Shown here one piece after another: positions 53,162-61,717 of a stretch of DNA of 64,000 nucleotides (its first letter is position 1; each line of letters starts with the position of its first letter). Position numbers and translations under genes: made by a program. The notes beneath the pieces were generated by a model. The model did not search any database. It was not told the DNA's origin and worked only from the letters and a program-made list of their open reading frames with translations. This DNA is from Filimonas sp. (GTDB taxonomy: Bacteria > Bacteroidota > Bacteroidia > Chitinophagales > Chitinophagaceae): NCBI GenBank assembly GCA_017306865.1, contig JAFKHH010000021.1, positions 62,001-126,000 of the forward strand, written 5' to 3'.

Positions 53162-54658
53162 ATGCAAGCCGATGATATTTTATTTGAGCGTAATCCCAAC
53201 CCGATGTGGATCTATGCGATAGACACCCTGCGCTTTCTCGCTATAAATGAGGCGGCAGTAGAAAAGTACGGCTATACAAAAGAACAGTTCCTGCAAATGA
53301 CTTTGCGCGATGTACGCCCTGAAGATGCAGTAAAGGCAATGGAACAGAAAGTAGCCGAAGTTGCAGAACATTCATTGTCATCAAAATCTTTATGGACGCA
53401 TCGCAACTCTGCAGGCGATCTGTTTCATGTGCGTGTAAGCTCCGGTGCTATAGAATATGCAGGCGTACCGGCAAGATTGGTTGTTGTGACTGATATAGAA
53501 GACCTGTTTCGCCAACAGGAGAGAATAGAGCAGTTAAACCATGAATTAAGTTTATACATAGGCTTTAGTGAAGAGCGTTTTTCAAAAGTATTTCAGCACT
53601 CTGCCATTGGTATGTGTATTGTATCTGATGAAGGACGTTTTCTAAAGGTGAATGAAGCGCTCAGCAATATGCTGGGCTACAGTGAAACAGAATTGATGAA
53701 CAGGTCTTTCCAGGAGTTAACGTATGCAGAAGATCTGAAAAAAGACCTGGATCTTTTTGAGCAAATGAAAGCCGGTGGCCTCGAAACGTACCAGATAGAG
53801 AAACGCTTTCTGCATAAGAACGGGAGTCTTGTGTGGACTGTATTAACGGTGTCTGTCTCCCGTAATGCACCTGCGCCGCCATCGTTTGTATCACAACTGG
53901 TAGACATTACTGCTATTAAGAAGAAAGAGGATGAGCTGTCTGATTCGCTAAAGATCATCAGTGAACAGAACAATCGCTTATTCAATTTTGCTAATATCGT
54001 TTCACATAATCTACGGGCTTATTCCAATCACTTTCAGCTATTGCTGGAGATGCTTGGCAAACAGGAAGACCAGGCGAAAAGAGAAGTGTTGCTTGCACGC
54101 ATTCGCCGGATATCCGGACAGCTTTCTGAGACGGTGGGGCATCTTGCAGACGTGGTGTCTATACATAATACGGAGCAAAAGGCCATTCATCCGCTTTCCC
54201 TGCGATCTTATATCAACAAAACGATAGAGGTATTGGAAGCGCAGATAGAAGAGAGCAGTGCAATTATAGATGTGGATGTAGATGATGATGTAATGATCAA
54301 TTATAACCCGGCTTACCTGGAAAGTGTATTGCTGAATCTCATCTCCAACGCTATTAAATACCGCAGGCCGGAAACACTTTCACACATAGATGTATCGTTT
54401 TACCGGGATGATGAAAACCAGGCTGTATTGCAGGTAAAAGATAATGGTATGGGAATAGATTTATCTCAGTACGAGGCGCGTTTGTTCAACATGTATGAAA
54501 CGTTTCACGGCAATAGTGATGCGCGTGGTATTGGGTTGTTTATTACAAAGAACCAGGTAGAGGCAATGGGAGGACAGATAAAAGTAGAAAGTGAAGTAAA
54601 CAGTGGTACTGTTTTTAAAATATTGCTGCACGAAGAAGAGACGGAACATAAATTTTGA
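53162..54658 (+). CDS. PAS-domain sensor histidine kinase
   Basis: Cytoplasmic 498-aa kinase without membrane helices. Two PAS domains are visible: about 5-125 (ILFERNPNPMWIYAIDTLRFLAINEAAVEKYGYT) and about 140-260 (FSKVFQHSAIGMCIVSDEGRFLKVNEALSNMLGYSE, with the PAC end WTVLTVSVSR). The phospho-acceptor His is in FNFANIVSHNLRAYSNHF near 283. The catalytic domain has LLNLISNAIKYRRPE (N box), QVKDNGMGIDLSQY (G1) and ARGIGLFITKNQVEAMGG (G2). It diverges from the sialidase gene; no response regulator is adjacent. Signal unknown, intracellular. Confidence 0.93.
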   Translation: MQADDILFERNPNPMWIYAIDTLRFLAINEAAVEKYGYTKEQFLQMTLRDVRPEDAVKAMEQKVAEVAEHSLSSKSLWTHRNSAGDLFHVRVSSGAIEYAGVPARLVVVTDIEDLFRQQERIEQLNHELSLYIGFSEERFSKVFQHSAIGMCIVSDEGRFLKVNEALSNMLGYSETELMNRSFQELTYAEDLKKDLDLFEQMKAGGLETYQIEKRFLHKNGSLVWTVLTVSVSRNAPAPPSFVSQLVDITAIKKKEDELSDSLKIISEQNNRLFNFANIVSHNLRAYSNHFQLLLEMLGKQEDQAKREVLLARIRRISGQLSETVGHLADVVSIHNTEQKAIHPLSLRSYINKTIEVLEAQIEESSAIIDVDVDDDVMINYNPAYLESVLLNLISNAIKYRRPETLSHIDVSFYRDDENQAVLQVKDNGMGIDLSQYEARLFNMYETFHGNSDARGIGLFITKNQVEAMGGQIKVESEVNSGTVFKILLHEEETEHKF

Positions 54659-54886
54659 GACAAATAACAGTATACATAAAGAAATACGCGGCTATGAATA
54701 AATAGGCGCGTTTTTTATGCGATTAACTCAATAAATAGTCGTTTATAACCGTTAAACCATTTCGCATAATAACAGTTGTGAAAGGATAATTCATTATTTG
54801 TTGAGCGAATGCTTGCATTGCAAAAAGAATGAAGGTGCTGCACGCAGGATCGGGTATTTATTAAATGAACTAAAACCTATGTTTGA

Positions 54887-55687
54887 ATGAAAGGAAAATT
54901 AATTGCTGTAGTAGCCATACTCAGTGTTGTTATAGCCTTTGAAGCAGGATGTAATAATGAAAATAACGGTAAGAAGAGCACGGTCGTAAAAAATGAAAAC
55001 GCCAATACTTCACCAGTCATTGATACACTACACGCGGGTACTGTAACCTTGTATGTTTCTGCAGCTACAGAGCAGGAATACCAGCAGGTACCGCGGAGCG
55101 GTTTTGATGCTTATGCACATACCAATGCGGAAGAGCCGGCTATTATGGCAGCGGCAGGCGGTGCTATTGCACGCAATGGCAGGGCGCTGGTCATTACTGC
55201 TGCTAACGGTAAGGTGTTGCAACTTATAAACCGTGAGTTTTCGGATGAGGAGCTGCAGGCCACTGAGCCATCTTCCTATACCTGCTATGCCGATTTGAAA
55301 AATATGGGGTATTGGTTGATTGCACACAGTGTACCTGATTTTTCTAATTGGATCTTTGTAAATAAACAAACAGGGGATACGTCGCAGGTAATGGCCTATG
55401 GCGCTATTTCTCCTTCAGGTAAGTATTATATGGCCACTCTTTGTGGTGGAGAAGGATCACCCTGTAATAATGGTGAATTGTACCTGTATGAAAATAAACA
55501 ATCCAAAATGGCATTGGCGGCTGATGTGGAGTTGATGCCGGGTAAGGTATGGATGCCGGATGAGATAAAATGGATCTCTGATACAAAAGCAGTAGCCAAA
55601 GTAAAACTGGCTGAAGATGAAGAGGGGAACACGATCGCTGATTCGAAAAAGCCTATGCCGCAATATGTAGTATTGGAAATGAAGTAG
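54887..55687 (+). CDS. Hypothetical lipoprotein, 266 aa
   Basis: The signal MKGKLIAVVAILSVVIAFEAGCNNENNGKK has lipidated Cys22. A Thr/Asn-rich linker leads to a beta-rich domain with ALVITAANGKVLQLINREFSDEE, then MGYWLIAHSVPDFSNWIFVNKQTGDTSQVMAYGAISPSGKYYMATLCGG. The repeated strand-turn pattern looks like part of a beta-propeller. No family recognised. Stand-alone gene behind the kinase; the next gene follows 128 bp later. Confidence 0.75.
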   Translation: MKGKLIAVVAILSVVIAFEAGCNNENNGKKSTVVKNENANTSPVIDTLHAGTVTLYVSAATEQEYQQVPRSGFDAYAHTNAEEPAIMAAAGGAIARNGRALVITAANGKVLQLINREFSDEELQATEPSSYTCYADLKNMGYWLIAHSVPDFSNWIFVNKQTGDTSQVMAYGAISPSGKYYMATLCGGEGSPCNNGELYLYENKQSKMALAADVELMPGKVWMPDEIKWISDTKAVAKVKLAEDEEGNTIADSKKPMPQYVVLEMK

Positions 55688-55815
55688 TGCCGGGTATATA
55701 AAAACGGGTGGTTGTAAAAACTTAGCAGACAGCCAACGTCTTTGGCATTTGCTTTGTTCTTTCTTATACATTCCGGGTCAGAATTATTCTACCCGGAACC
55801 AGGCTAAATGCGTCT

Positions 55816-56910
55816 ATGAAAAAAATAAATCTCCTCATTTACTGTATCAGTGTACTATTAGCAACACCTGCTACCGCTCAGTCGTTCCTGGATGGTGTAT
55901 GGGAAGGAACAGAAAAACGAACAGCAGAGTGGGGCACAAGTGTGTTCTATACCAGGCCACAACCCTTAAAGATAGAGGTGAAGATAGATACGGCGCCGCG
56001 TAGAATAACTGTAAACAGGTTGTTTAATATACAGTGGAATGGCGATAAGGTAGGAATGACGGCAAGTATGATAGGATACTTTCGCGGACGTTACTATGCG
56101 ATGCAGGAAGAGCATATTACCAGCCGGCAGTTTGTTTTCCGTTTTCCTGGCTTATACAGCGATATGCCGCACTACTTGTTTGAAGACGGTTACCTGTGGT
56201 ACTATATAGATGGAAACGAAATTGTGCTCTATGCCAGCATGGAAATGTATGAAAGAAACTATTACGATAATAATTGGGCAAGGCCACATGCTGACTGGCA
56301 CAGCGCACATTTTAAAAAGCAGGAAGATCCTGCTACAGCCAGTCATAATTATGATAGCTACTATGGCGGATATACGAAGCCGGTGATCATTCCCGGAGGC
56401 TTTTTTTATAAAGCGCCTGGTGAGTTTAACTCCCCAACGTTCAACCGCAGCATGGCAACTTACTTTTGGACATTGCGAAAAAAATTGCCTGCTGACCAAC
56501 TGAAAGAAGCAACTGATTTATTCGTACAATCAGGCTCAACAGAATTAACGATCCCACTAAAAAAAGATACAGTTGCTATTCAGAAAAATATCATTAATGA
56601 AGTAGTACAGGTAAGCAATAAAAAAATTGAAGTCGCTGTTTTTGATAATGCGATAGAGGATGGTGATATTATCACGCTGCTTTTGAATGGGGAGCAGGTG
56701 GCATCGAAACTGAAGGTGACTAAGGAAAAAAAGATGATTAGACTAAGCCTGAAGCAAGGCGAAAACCTGCTGACAATGCTGGCTGAAAATGAAGGAAGCA
56801 TTCCGCCTAATACAGCCGCATTTACCTTTAGCGACGCAGGCAATACACAAACTGTTATTTTAAATAGTACAAAAGGAAACACACAATCGGTGCGGATCCT
56901 GGTAAAATAG
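55816..56910 (+). CDS. Exported protein of unknown function, 364 aa
   Basis: Signal peptide MKKINLLIYCISVLLATPATAQSF. The first part (about 25-140) is a WxG-type beta domain (LDGVWEGTEKRTAEWG, MTASMIGYFRGRYYAMQEEH). After about 220 a C-terminal beta-sandwich resembles those on periplasmic lipid- or sugar-binding proteins: KKIEVAVFDNAIEDGDIITLLLNGEQVASKLKV and TKEKKMIRLSLKQGENLLTMLAENEGSIPPNTAAF. The last part is common in secreted Bacteroidota proteins. Specific function not readable. Confidence 0.7.
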   Translation: MKKINLLIYCISVLLATPATAQSFLDGVWEGTEKRTAEWGTSVFYTRPQPLKIEVKIDTAPRRITVNRLFNIQWNGDKVGMTASMIGYFRGRYYAMQEEHITSRQFVFRFPGLYSDMPHYLFEDGYLWYYIDGNEIVLYASMEMYERNYYDNNWARPHADWHSAHFKKQEDPATASHNYDSYYGGYTKPVIIPGGFFYKAPGEFNSPTFNRSMATYFWTLRKKLPADQLKEATDLFVQSGSTELTIPLKKDTVAIQKNIINEVVQVSNKKIEVAVFDNAIEDGDIITLLLNGEQVASKLKVTKEKKMIRLSLKQGENLLTMLAENEGSIPPNTAAFTFSDAGNTQTVILNSTKGNTQSVRILVK

Positions 56911-56977
56911 AAAACGCCGTTTCATCATTTTACATAATATTAACGACAGCAGGGGAATACAAAGCATCACTGTTACG

Positions 56978-57034
56978 CTGTTCGGGATGTTAGCGCAGCG
57001 CATCCCGAACAGTAGATAAAAAAGATTTGTGATC
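56978..57034 (+). repeat. CTGTTCGGGATG hairpin repeat, copy 1
   Basis: CTGTTCGGGATG and CATCCCGAACAG form a perfect 12-bp stem (56978-57012), followed by TAGATAAAAAAGATTTGTG and ATCC. A second copy in the same orientation is at 59047-59104. The 470-bp gap 56911-57380 also holds a family-B repeat at 57141-57187 and no gene. Confidence 0.7.
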
Positions 57035-57140
57035 CCCGCACTGCGGCTCTATCCTCGGCAGGCAAAAATCGTCTGCTTTTAATTAATAGTACAATAAGTA
57101 ACCTCATTTGATAATTCCTGATAATTGGCAAGCAGTACGC

Positions 57141-57187
57141 GCAGTGTCCTTGCCACGCACCAGGCTAGGAGAAGAAGCGCTGCCGGG
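57141..57187. repeat. Family-B structured repeat, copy 2
   Basis: GCAGTGTCCTTGCCACGCACC and GGCTAGGAGAAGAAGCGCTGCC match, in reverse complement, the left arm of the 12.3-kb element (CCCGGCAGTG, CTAGCCATGTG, GCATGGACGTTGCC). Parts of it can pair internally. Confidence 0.5.
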
Positions 57188-57380
57188 AAAAAATCCAATT
57201 TCTTACACTGCTGTTTTATTTAAAGTCAAATCATTTGACAATAAGTTTGTTGGTTTATAAGTATCACACAATTTATTAAAATCATTCGCTCTTATTTTTT
57301 ATTTTCATGTAGCTATAATCTGCATAAATAAAGTTGCTAAAAGTTCTACTTGCCTTTATCTAAAATTCAAGACTACTGTT

Positions 57381-57482
57381 ATGAAAAAAGGCATTGTATG
57401 TGTATGTATTTTTATTCTTAGCATTCTGCTACAGGTGTTCGTTTCATTTTATTTGTTAGGTTTTCTATGGGGATATATGTAA
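57381..57482 (+). CDS. Candidate 33-aa membrane peptide
   Basis: The open frame starts MKKGIVCVCIFILSILLQ and ends FLLGFLWGYM-like (…VSFYLLGFLWGYM). It is one hydrophobic helix with a two-Lys start, as in small membrane toxins or signal-anchor peptides. A similar DNA segment, TTAGGTTTTTTATGGAGATATGTG, recurs at 58950-58985 on the other side of the metallopeptidase gene, which argues that it was once duplicated. Expression is not shown by the sequence. Confidence 0.4.
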   Translation: MKKGIVCVCIFILSILLQVFVSFYLLGFLWGYM

Positions 57483-57528
57483 AGCAAAAAGAGCGATTAT
57501 CTACGCAACGATTGCTTGCTATGGCGCT

Positions 57529-58836
57529 TTATTTCTCTTGCGTTGATTTTTTAACTAGTTTATAGTTATTATTAACGCGGTCTTTTTCAACGGTGTAGTC
57601 TGCTGTCAATTCAAGTGTCCAACCATCACCCGATATGTGGTTGCCTTCCATCCGGGCCGGGTTTGTTATGGATATTCCACTCCAGTCGGATTTCATTAAA
57701 GCGCCATTTTGAACCGTAAGAATGCCCCACACGTCTGTAATTCTCATATTAGGATAAATGGTTCCTTGGTCTTTTATTGGTATGATGTTTCTCGGGTCAA
57801 AGGATACATTCATTTTTTGAAACCCGATTTCAAAATGAGGTTGCTCTATAAATTTAAGCCTGTAGCTTGCAATAAGTTCTTTGTTTTTTTCCTCCCTTTG
57901 GGTTTCTTCTTCTATTATAACGTTTCCATTATAAGTGGTTGCTATAGCATCAACTGCCTTCTTCAAATCTGCTGGCATATGGATTTGAAAGGCATTGATA
58001 AAATAACTTGTCAGGTTGGTTTGTTGTGAAATCTTTCTATTCCAGTTTTTATTTTTTGCGTATAATAAATAACCATATACTGGAATGGTGTAATATGCAA
58101 ATGACCGGACAAACGTAGAATTGGAAAAAAAATCATTTATGCCGGTCTCAAAAAATGACTTTACCTGCGTGTTGTTTCTACAACTGACAATTACACCTGT
58201 AAATTCTGCGACTCCTTCATTCAGTTCCAGTTCATTTTCCGTTGTATCTGAACCTTCATAAATTATATGGCGGTATTTTCTGAAGATCATTGCATTGGTC
58301 AGGTGTTGCAACTGCTCTTTAGAGGACGAGCAGAGTACAGCTTTTTTTAAAGCTTCCAGTTCTAAGCGGAGGTATATTCTTCCGTCTTTTTCATCAAGAT
58401 GATTGTTATCTACATTGCTAAGTGCAAATCCTAAAGAGGGTTGTGCCCTATGAAATAATTCGTGAGCAAGCAGGTTGATCCTGTTTTGTTTGTTTTGGGG
58501 AAGCGGCAACATAACCATAGCCCAGGTTACTCCGCTCCAATTGACAGAGGTGTTGGCAACATTAATATTGCCGGGTAAGACACCTGAATAAATATTACCT
58601 GCGGGCTTTAGTATTCCGGCTGAATCTGGCCGATTGGCGAAAACCTCGCGGCTTTGCGGATCTACCAACAAGATGGGCCCATAGAGGTCTCGTCCCCAAA
58701 GAGCAGTATTGTTTTTTTCGGCAGTTTTAATTTCGTCAAAATACACAGGCAAACTATCCTGAAAAAATTGTTGTTTTTGACCGCTTGCAGATTGCGTAAG
58801 CAGGAGTATTAGGAAAATCCCAATGGATAGTTTCAT
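57529..58836 (-). CDS. Exported HExxH metallopeptidase-like protein
   Basis: A 435-aa protein with signal peptide MKLSIGIFLILLLTQSASGQ. It has a zinc-binding HELFH motif in NRINLLAHELFHRAQPSLGF near residues 122-141, with an acidic helix RIYLRLELEALKKAV about 30 residues later that could give the third ligand (gluzincin layout). ENELELNEGVAEFTGVIVSCR near 200 may also contribute. The C-terminal part (about 330-435) is a beta domain with IYPNMRITDVWGILTVQNGALM. Acts probably in the periplasm or outside. Flanked by duplicated hairpin repeats on both sides. Confidence 0.75.
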   Translation of the reverse strand: MKLSIGIFLILLLTQSASGQKQQFFQDSLPVYFDEIKTAEKNNTALWGRDLYGPILLVDPQSREVFANRPDSAGILKPAGNIYSGVLPGNINVANTSVNWSGVTWAMVMLPLPQNKQNRINLLAHELFHRAQPSLGFALSNVDNNHLDEKDGRIYLRLELEALKKAVLCSSSKEQLQHLTNAMIFRKYRHIIYEGSDTTENELELNEGVAEFTGVIVSCRNNTQVKSFFETGINDFFSNSTFVRSFAYYTIPVYGYLLYAKNKNWNRKISQQTNLTSYFINAFQIHMPADLKKAVDAIATTYNGNVIIEEETQREEKNKELIASYRLKFIEQPHFEIGFQKMNVSFDPRNIIPIKDQGTIYPNMRITDVWGILTVQNGALMKSDWSGISITNPARMEGNHISGDGWTLELTADYTVEKDRVNNNYKLVKKSTQEK

Positions 58837-58949
58837 AACCGTATGCCTTTGTAATTTATGGGCAAAATAAACAATTGGGTAGATATTTTATTCACCTTCA
58901 TCTACTCAGATGCGTTCGTTAAACGAAAGAGACTACCTACAAATGTATT

Positions 58950-58985
58950 CTTTAGGTTTTTTATGGAGATATGTGCAAAGCAACC
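58950..58985 (+). pseudogene. Degenerate fragment of the 33-aa membrane peptide gene
   Basis: TTTAGGTTTTTTATGGAGAT followed by ATGTGCAAAGCAA parallels the 3' end of the 57381-57482 frame and its downstream bases (TTAGGTTTTCTATGGGGATA, TGTAAAGCAA). Start and most of the helix are missing. Confidence 0.4.
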
Positions 58986-59046
58986 GGGGGCTTAAGGGCT
59001 TTTGCGTTATTGTTCCTATGAGTAATCTTTATTCTTTTATTCTTTG

Positions 59047-59104
59047 CTGTTCGGGATGTTAGCGCAGTGTATTCCGAACTGTAGATAAAAAGGATTTGTA
59101 ATCC
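59047..59104 (+). repeat. CTGTTCGGGATG hairpin repeat, copy 2
   Basis: CTGTTCGGGATGTTAGCGCAG, then TGTATTCCGAACTGTAGATA and AAAAGGATTTGTAATCC; a few substitutions and a degraded right stem compared with 56978-57034. The 498-bp gap 58837-59334 holds this, a family-B repeat and a 33-bp repeat, and no intact gene. Confidence 0.7.
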
Positions 59105-59108
59105 TGTA

Positions 59109-59165
59109 ACGGCATGGAAACGTCCTTGTCTTCCACATAGCCTGGCTAAGAGACGTTGCTGGAAG
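59109..59165. repeat. Family-B structured repeat, copy 3
   Basis: ACGGCATGGAAACGTCC, CACATAGCCTGGCTAAGAG and ACGTTGCTGGAAGAA are the reverse complement of a diverged left arm of the 12.3-kb element (TTCTTCCCGGCAGTG, TCTCTTATTCCTAGCCATGTG). Confidence 0.5.
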
Positions 59166-59236
59166 AAATGTAGCCAAGAAGAAAGACAATAAATAATAAA
59201 AGCGCATTGACATACAATCTAACAGCCCAATAGCGG

Positions 59237-59269
59237 TACTGCAGATGAACGTAATGCGACGCAACGAAG
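59237..59269 (+). repeat. 33-bp dispersed repeat, copy 2
   Basis: TACTGCAGATGAACGTAATG followed by CGACGCAACGAAG matches 12522-12554 at 30 of 33 positions. Confidence 0.6.
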
Positions 59270-59334
59270 CCTGATCTGTGTTGCAAAAGCTGGTAACCCT
59301 GAATAAAATAATGACACGGCTAATGAATAACCCG

Positions 59335-59985
59335 TTATCCTTTTTTCTCTTTCATTTTTTCTTTCATCATTGCCTGCATTTCCTGCTCACTCTTTTCATA
59401 CTTACTGTACTGGTCTGATGTAAGTATCTTCTTCAGCTCTTTGTCCTTATCCTTGCTATCAGATTTTAAGGCCTTGGCTGCTTTGAATTTTTGAAGCTTA
59501 CGTTTTGCCCCTTTTAGTTTGGCGGCGTCACCCATCATTTCCTGTGTTTCTTTCAGGTTTACCTGGTACACCTGTGGCACCTGCTCATCTGTAAGGTCCA
59601 GTTGAGCCGTCATCATTTTTGTCTGCAATTCGGCAGCCTGTTCTATTTTGTGTGCCTGCATCAACTTCTTCTGATCGTCGTTCAGTATGCCGGTTAAGGC
59701 AGTATTCCTCTGTTTCATAATACCCATTACCTGTTTGGCAACGGCTTTTCCTTTAAATGTGGTATCCTGTTTAGCTTTTTGTGCTGTTTGTACCAGGCTG
59801 GCTGCTGCTGTTTTATTAAAACCCAGCGCCTGGGTTTTCTGGGCATCGCTCAATTGTAAGTAACCAAGGCTGTCTGTCAATGCCTGCGCCAGCTTATCTG
59901 TTGCTTGCTGGCTGTAGCCCTTTATTACGCCTGCTGCAAGGAGCAGGATAAAGAGCAGCGTGCGGGGTATGAATGTTAAGCGCAT
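59335..59985 (-). CDS. Periplasmic coiled-coil protein (Spy/CpxP-like build)
   Basis: A 216-aa protein with signal peptide ending VIKGYSQQ (about residue 26). Almost wholly helical: two related blocks (LQLSDAQKTQALGFNKTAAASLVQTAQKAKQDTTFKGKAV...LNDDQKKLMQAHK and LDLTDEQVPQVYQVNLKETQEMMGDAAKLKGAKRKLQKF...LTSDQYSKYEKSEQEM). Each has the L-x-D-x-Q and LT-x-x-Q-x-x-x-Y/M-x-x-x pattern of LTXXQ-type periplasmic chaperones. The tail is very Lys/Met/Glu-rich. Probably binds misfolded proteins, metal or the envelope; specific role unknown. Confidence 0.75.
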   Translation of the reverse strand: MRLTFIPRTLLFILLLAAGVIKGYSQQATDKLAQALTDSLGYLQLSDAQKTQALGFNKTAAASLVQTAQKAKQDTTFKGKAVAKQVMGIMKQRNTALTGILNDDQKKLMQAHKIEQAAELQTKMMTAQLDLTDEQVPQVYQVNLKETQEMMGDAAKLKGAKRKLQKFKAAKALKSDSKDKDKELKKILTSDQYSKYEKSEQEMQAMMKEKMKEKKG

Positions 59986-60197
59986 AAATTGGTTTTATAA
60001 ATTAGAAGATTCGGTTTGTTATGAAAACATGAATTCATACATGAGGGTTTATGCTTAGAGATGCATAAGGGGTATTCTTTTTTAAAGAGATTTTGTGTGT
60101 GGTACAAACGAGCGCAAAAGTGTTGTAATAAATAATATTGGGCTTTCATAAAATTGGCATTCAATCGCTATCTTCCCTTTAAAACTTCCTTCCGGAT

Positions 60198-61259
60198 ATG
60201 GCAAAGAAAAAGAAGACATTACCTAAAAATTTTAGCGAGCTGATTGAGGCTGGGGATATAGCAGCGTTGATGGCGGTGTTTGATACATGTGAATTGGATG
60301 CAACAGGTGGTTATACGAAAGAGACAGCACTTAGTTTTTATAATGTGCCGGATGAGCTGGTTCGCTGGCTTGTGCAGGCAGGTGCAAATATAGATGCAAC
60401 GGATACTTATAAGCGTACAGCGCTTCACCAGCATGCAATGCGGCGCAGTGGTAGTGTTGCTGTTTTCTTAGAATTAGGGGCGGATATAGCGGCAAGAGAT
60501 AACTATGGGGATACGCCTTTGCATATGGCTGCGGGCAGCTCATTTAGTGTCCAAAATGTACAGGTACTGGTTCAAAACGGAGCTGATATTGCAGCAAAGA
60601 ATGATAGTGGTGAAACACCGCTGGTACATGCTTTAAAGCGTGCTAATAATATGGATATTAGGAATCTTACATTTATCGCAGATATTTTATTACAAGATGG
60701 AATACCTGTAACCGAAGAGATGCAAAAAGCTGTTACGCGCATTGGAGAAAATTTTGAATTTCACAGGGCTGGTTTCAACAAAGAGTATCTTCCTGCAACA
60801 GATGAGGCATTGTCTTTACTCTATCAAAAGTTTAATACACCTCCCGTAAAAACGCGGCAGGTGCATGATGGCGTTTCTCCTATAATAGTTCCCGCAGGTA
60901 AATGGCAAGATCAGTATAGTGTGTTGTGGGATCTGTTAATACCCTCAGGCGGCCCGGCAAAAACGGTGCAGGGTGAGGTGGTACGTATTACAGGGAAGGT
61001 GCGGGATGAGATCTACCGCAATGGCGGCGCAAACTGGGATGCAGATTTCAAAAAAATGCTGGATGCTTTAATTGTACACTTTGGTACTGGTGTACCGCTC
61101 AGCGAAGCATTACTGACGGAAGCAAAAACTATTGCAAAAGAGGTTAGCCGTACGGGTGATGGTGAGGAAGACTTGTCACGCTTATGCGAGTTGGCTACAG
61201 CATGGGTAGTTGCGAATCCAGGACCGGTAGCGTTAAGTAAACCGGAATATAAAAGATAG
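60198..61259 (+). CDS. Ankyrin-repeat protein, 353 aa
   Basis: Cytoplasmic protein without signal. Ankyrin repeats span about 12-165: ELIEAGDIAALMAVFDTCELD, ELVRWLVQAGANIDATDTYKRTALHQHAMRRSGSVAVFLELGADIAARDNYGDTPLHMAAG, VQVLVQNGADIAAKNDSGETPLVHAL. A helical C-terminal domain follows (about 215-353), with VLWDLLIPSGGPAKTVQGEVVRITGKVRDEIYRNGGANWDADFKKMLDALIVHF. This tail is known from stand-alone bacterial ankyrin proteins but has no assigned function. Protein-binding role inferred. Closed by a hairpin terminator. Confidence 0.88.
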   Translation: MAKKKKTLPKNFSELIEAGDIAALMAVFDTCELDATGGYTKETALSFYNVPDELVRWLVQAGANIDATDTYKRTALHQHAMRRSGSVAVFLELGADIAARDNYGDTPLHMAAGSSFSVQNVQVLVQNGADIAAKNDSGETPLVHALKRANNMDIRNLTFIADILLQDGIPVTEEMQKAVTRIGENFEFHRAGFNKEYLPATDEALSLLYQKFNTPPVKTRQVHDGVSPIIVPAGKWQDQYSVLWDLLIPSGGPAKTVQGEVVRITGKVRDEIYRNGGANWDADFKKMLDALIVHFGTGVPLSEALLTEAKTIAKEVSRTGDGEEDLSRLCELATAWVVANPGPVALSKPEYKR

Positions 61260-61344
61260 TATTTTAGAAAGAATGATTGCCCCTGGCCGAAATGATTTGA
61301 TAACAAAGGGGGATTTAAACTTTACGAATAAAAGATACTCTAAG

Positions 61345-61367
61345 AGCAGGCTTAAAGCCTGCTTCTT
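61345..61367 (+). terminator. Hairpin terminator after the ankyrin gene
   Basis: AGCAGGCTT and AAGCCTGCT pair around one base, followed by TCTT. The T-run is short, so strength is moderate. Confidence 0.6.
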
Positions 61368-61405
61368 GCATTTAAACAGGCCATGAAAATGAACAATATA
61401 GACAT

Positions 61406-61481
61406 AAAAAAAGGCCCGGATAGACATCCGGGCCGCAACCAAAACTAACTGCTTATGAGAAAATTTACTATTCTTAATTAT
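61406..61481 (-). ncRNA. Candidate small RNA or orphan leader on the minus strand
   Basis: A TATCTTTG box (minus strand, 61489-61496) matches the TAnnTTTG -7 element. About 50 bases after the predicted start lies GGCCCGGAT/ATCCGGGCC (61413-61434), a 9-bp perfect stem with a 4-nt loop. Seven U residues follow. This would make a transcript of about 75 nt ending at a strong terminator, with no gene on this strand in the gap 61260-61717. A bidirectional terminator for unseen genes is the alternative. Confidence 0.45.
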
Positions 61482-61717
61482 TGTACAACAAAGATACACT
61501 ACAATTTCATTTTGATGTGTATGCGAAACACTAATTAACATCTTATTTGATATTGTTAAAGCGGGTTAACATTAAACCCCCACAAAAACAGCAGATTCAC
61601 CGATCTACACAACCGATTGTGTATTATTTGCGGGTTTGATGGATGAAAAAACAGTAATCATTTATTTTCAGACACCAATACCTTTTGATTATATAACCAT
61701 TACAACACGAACATGCT

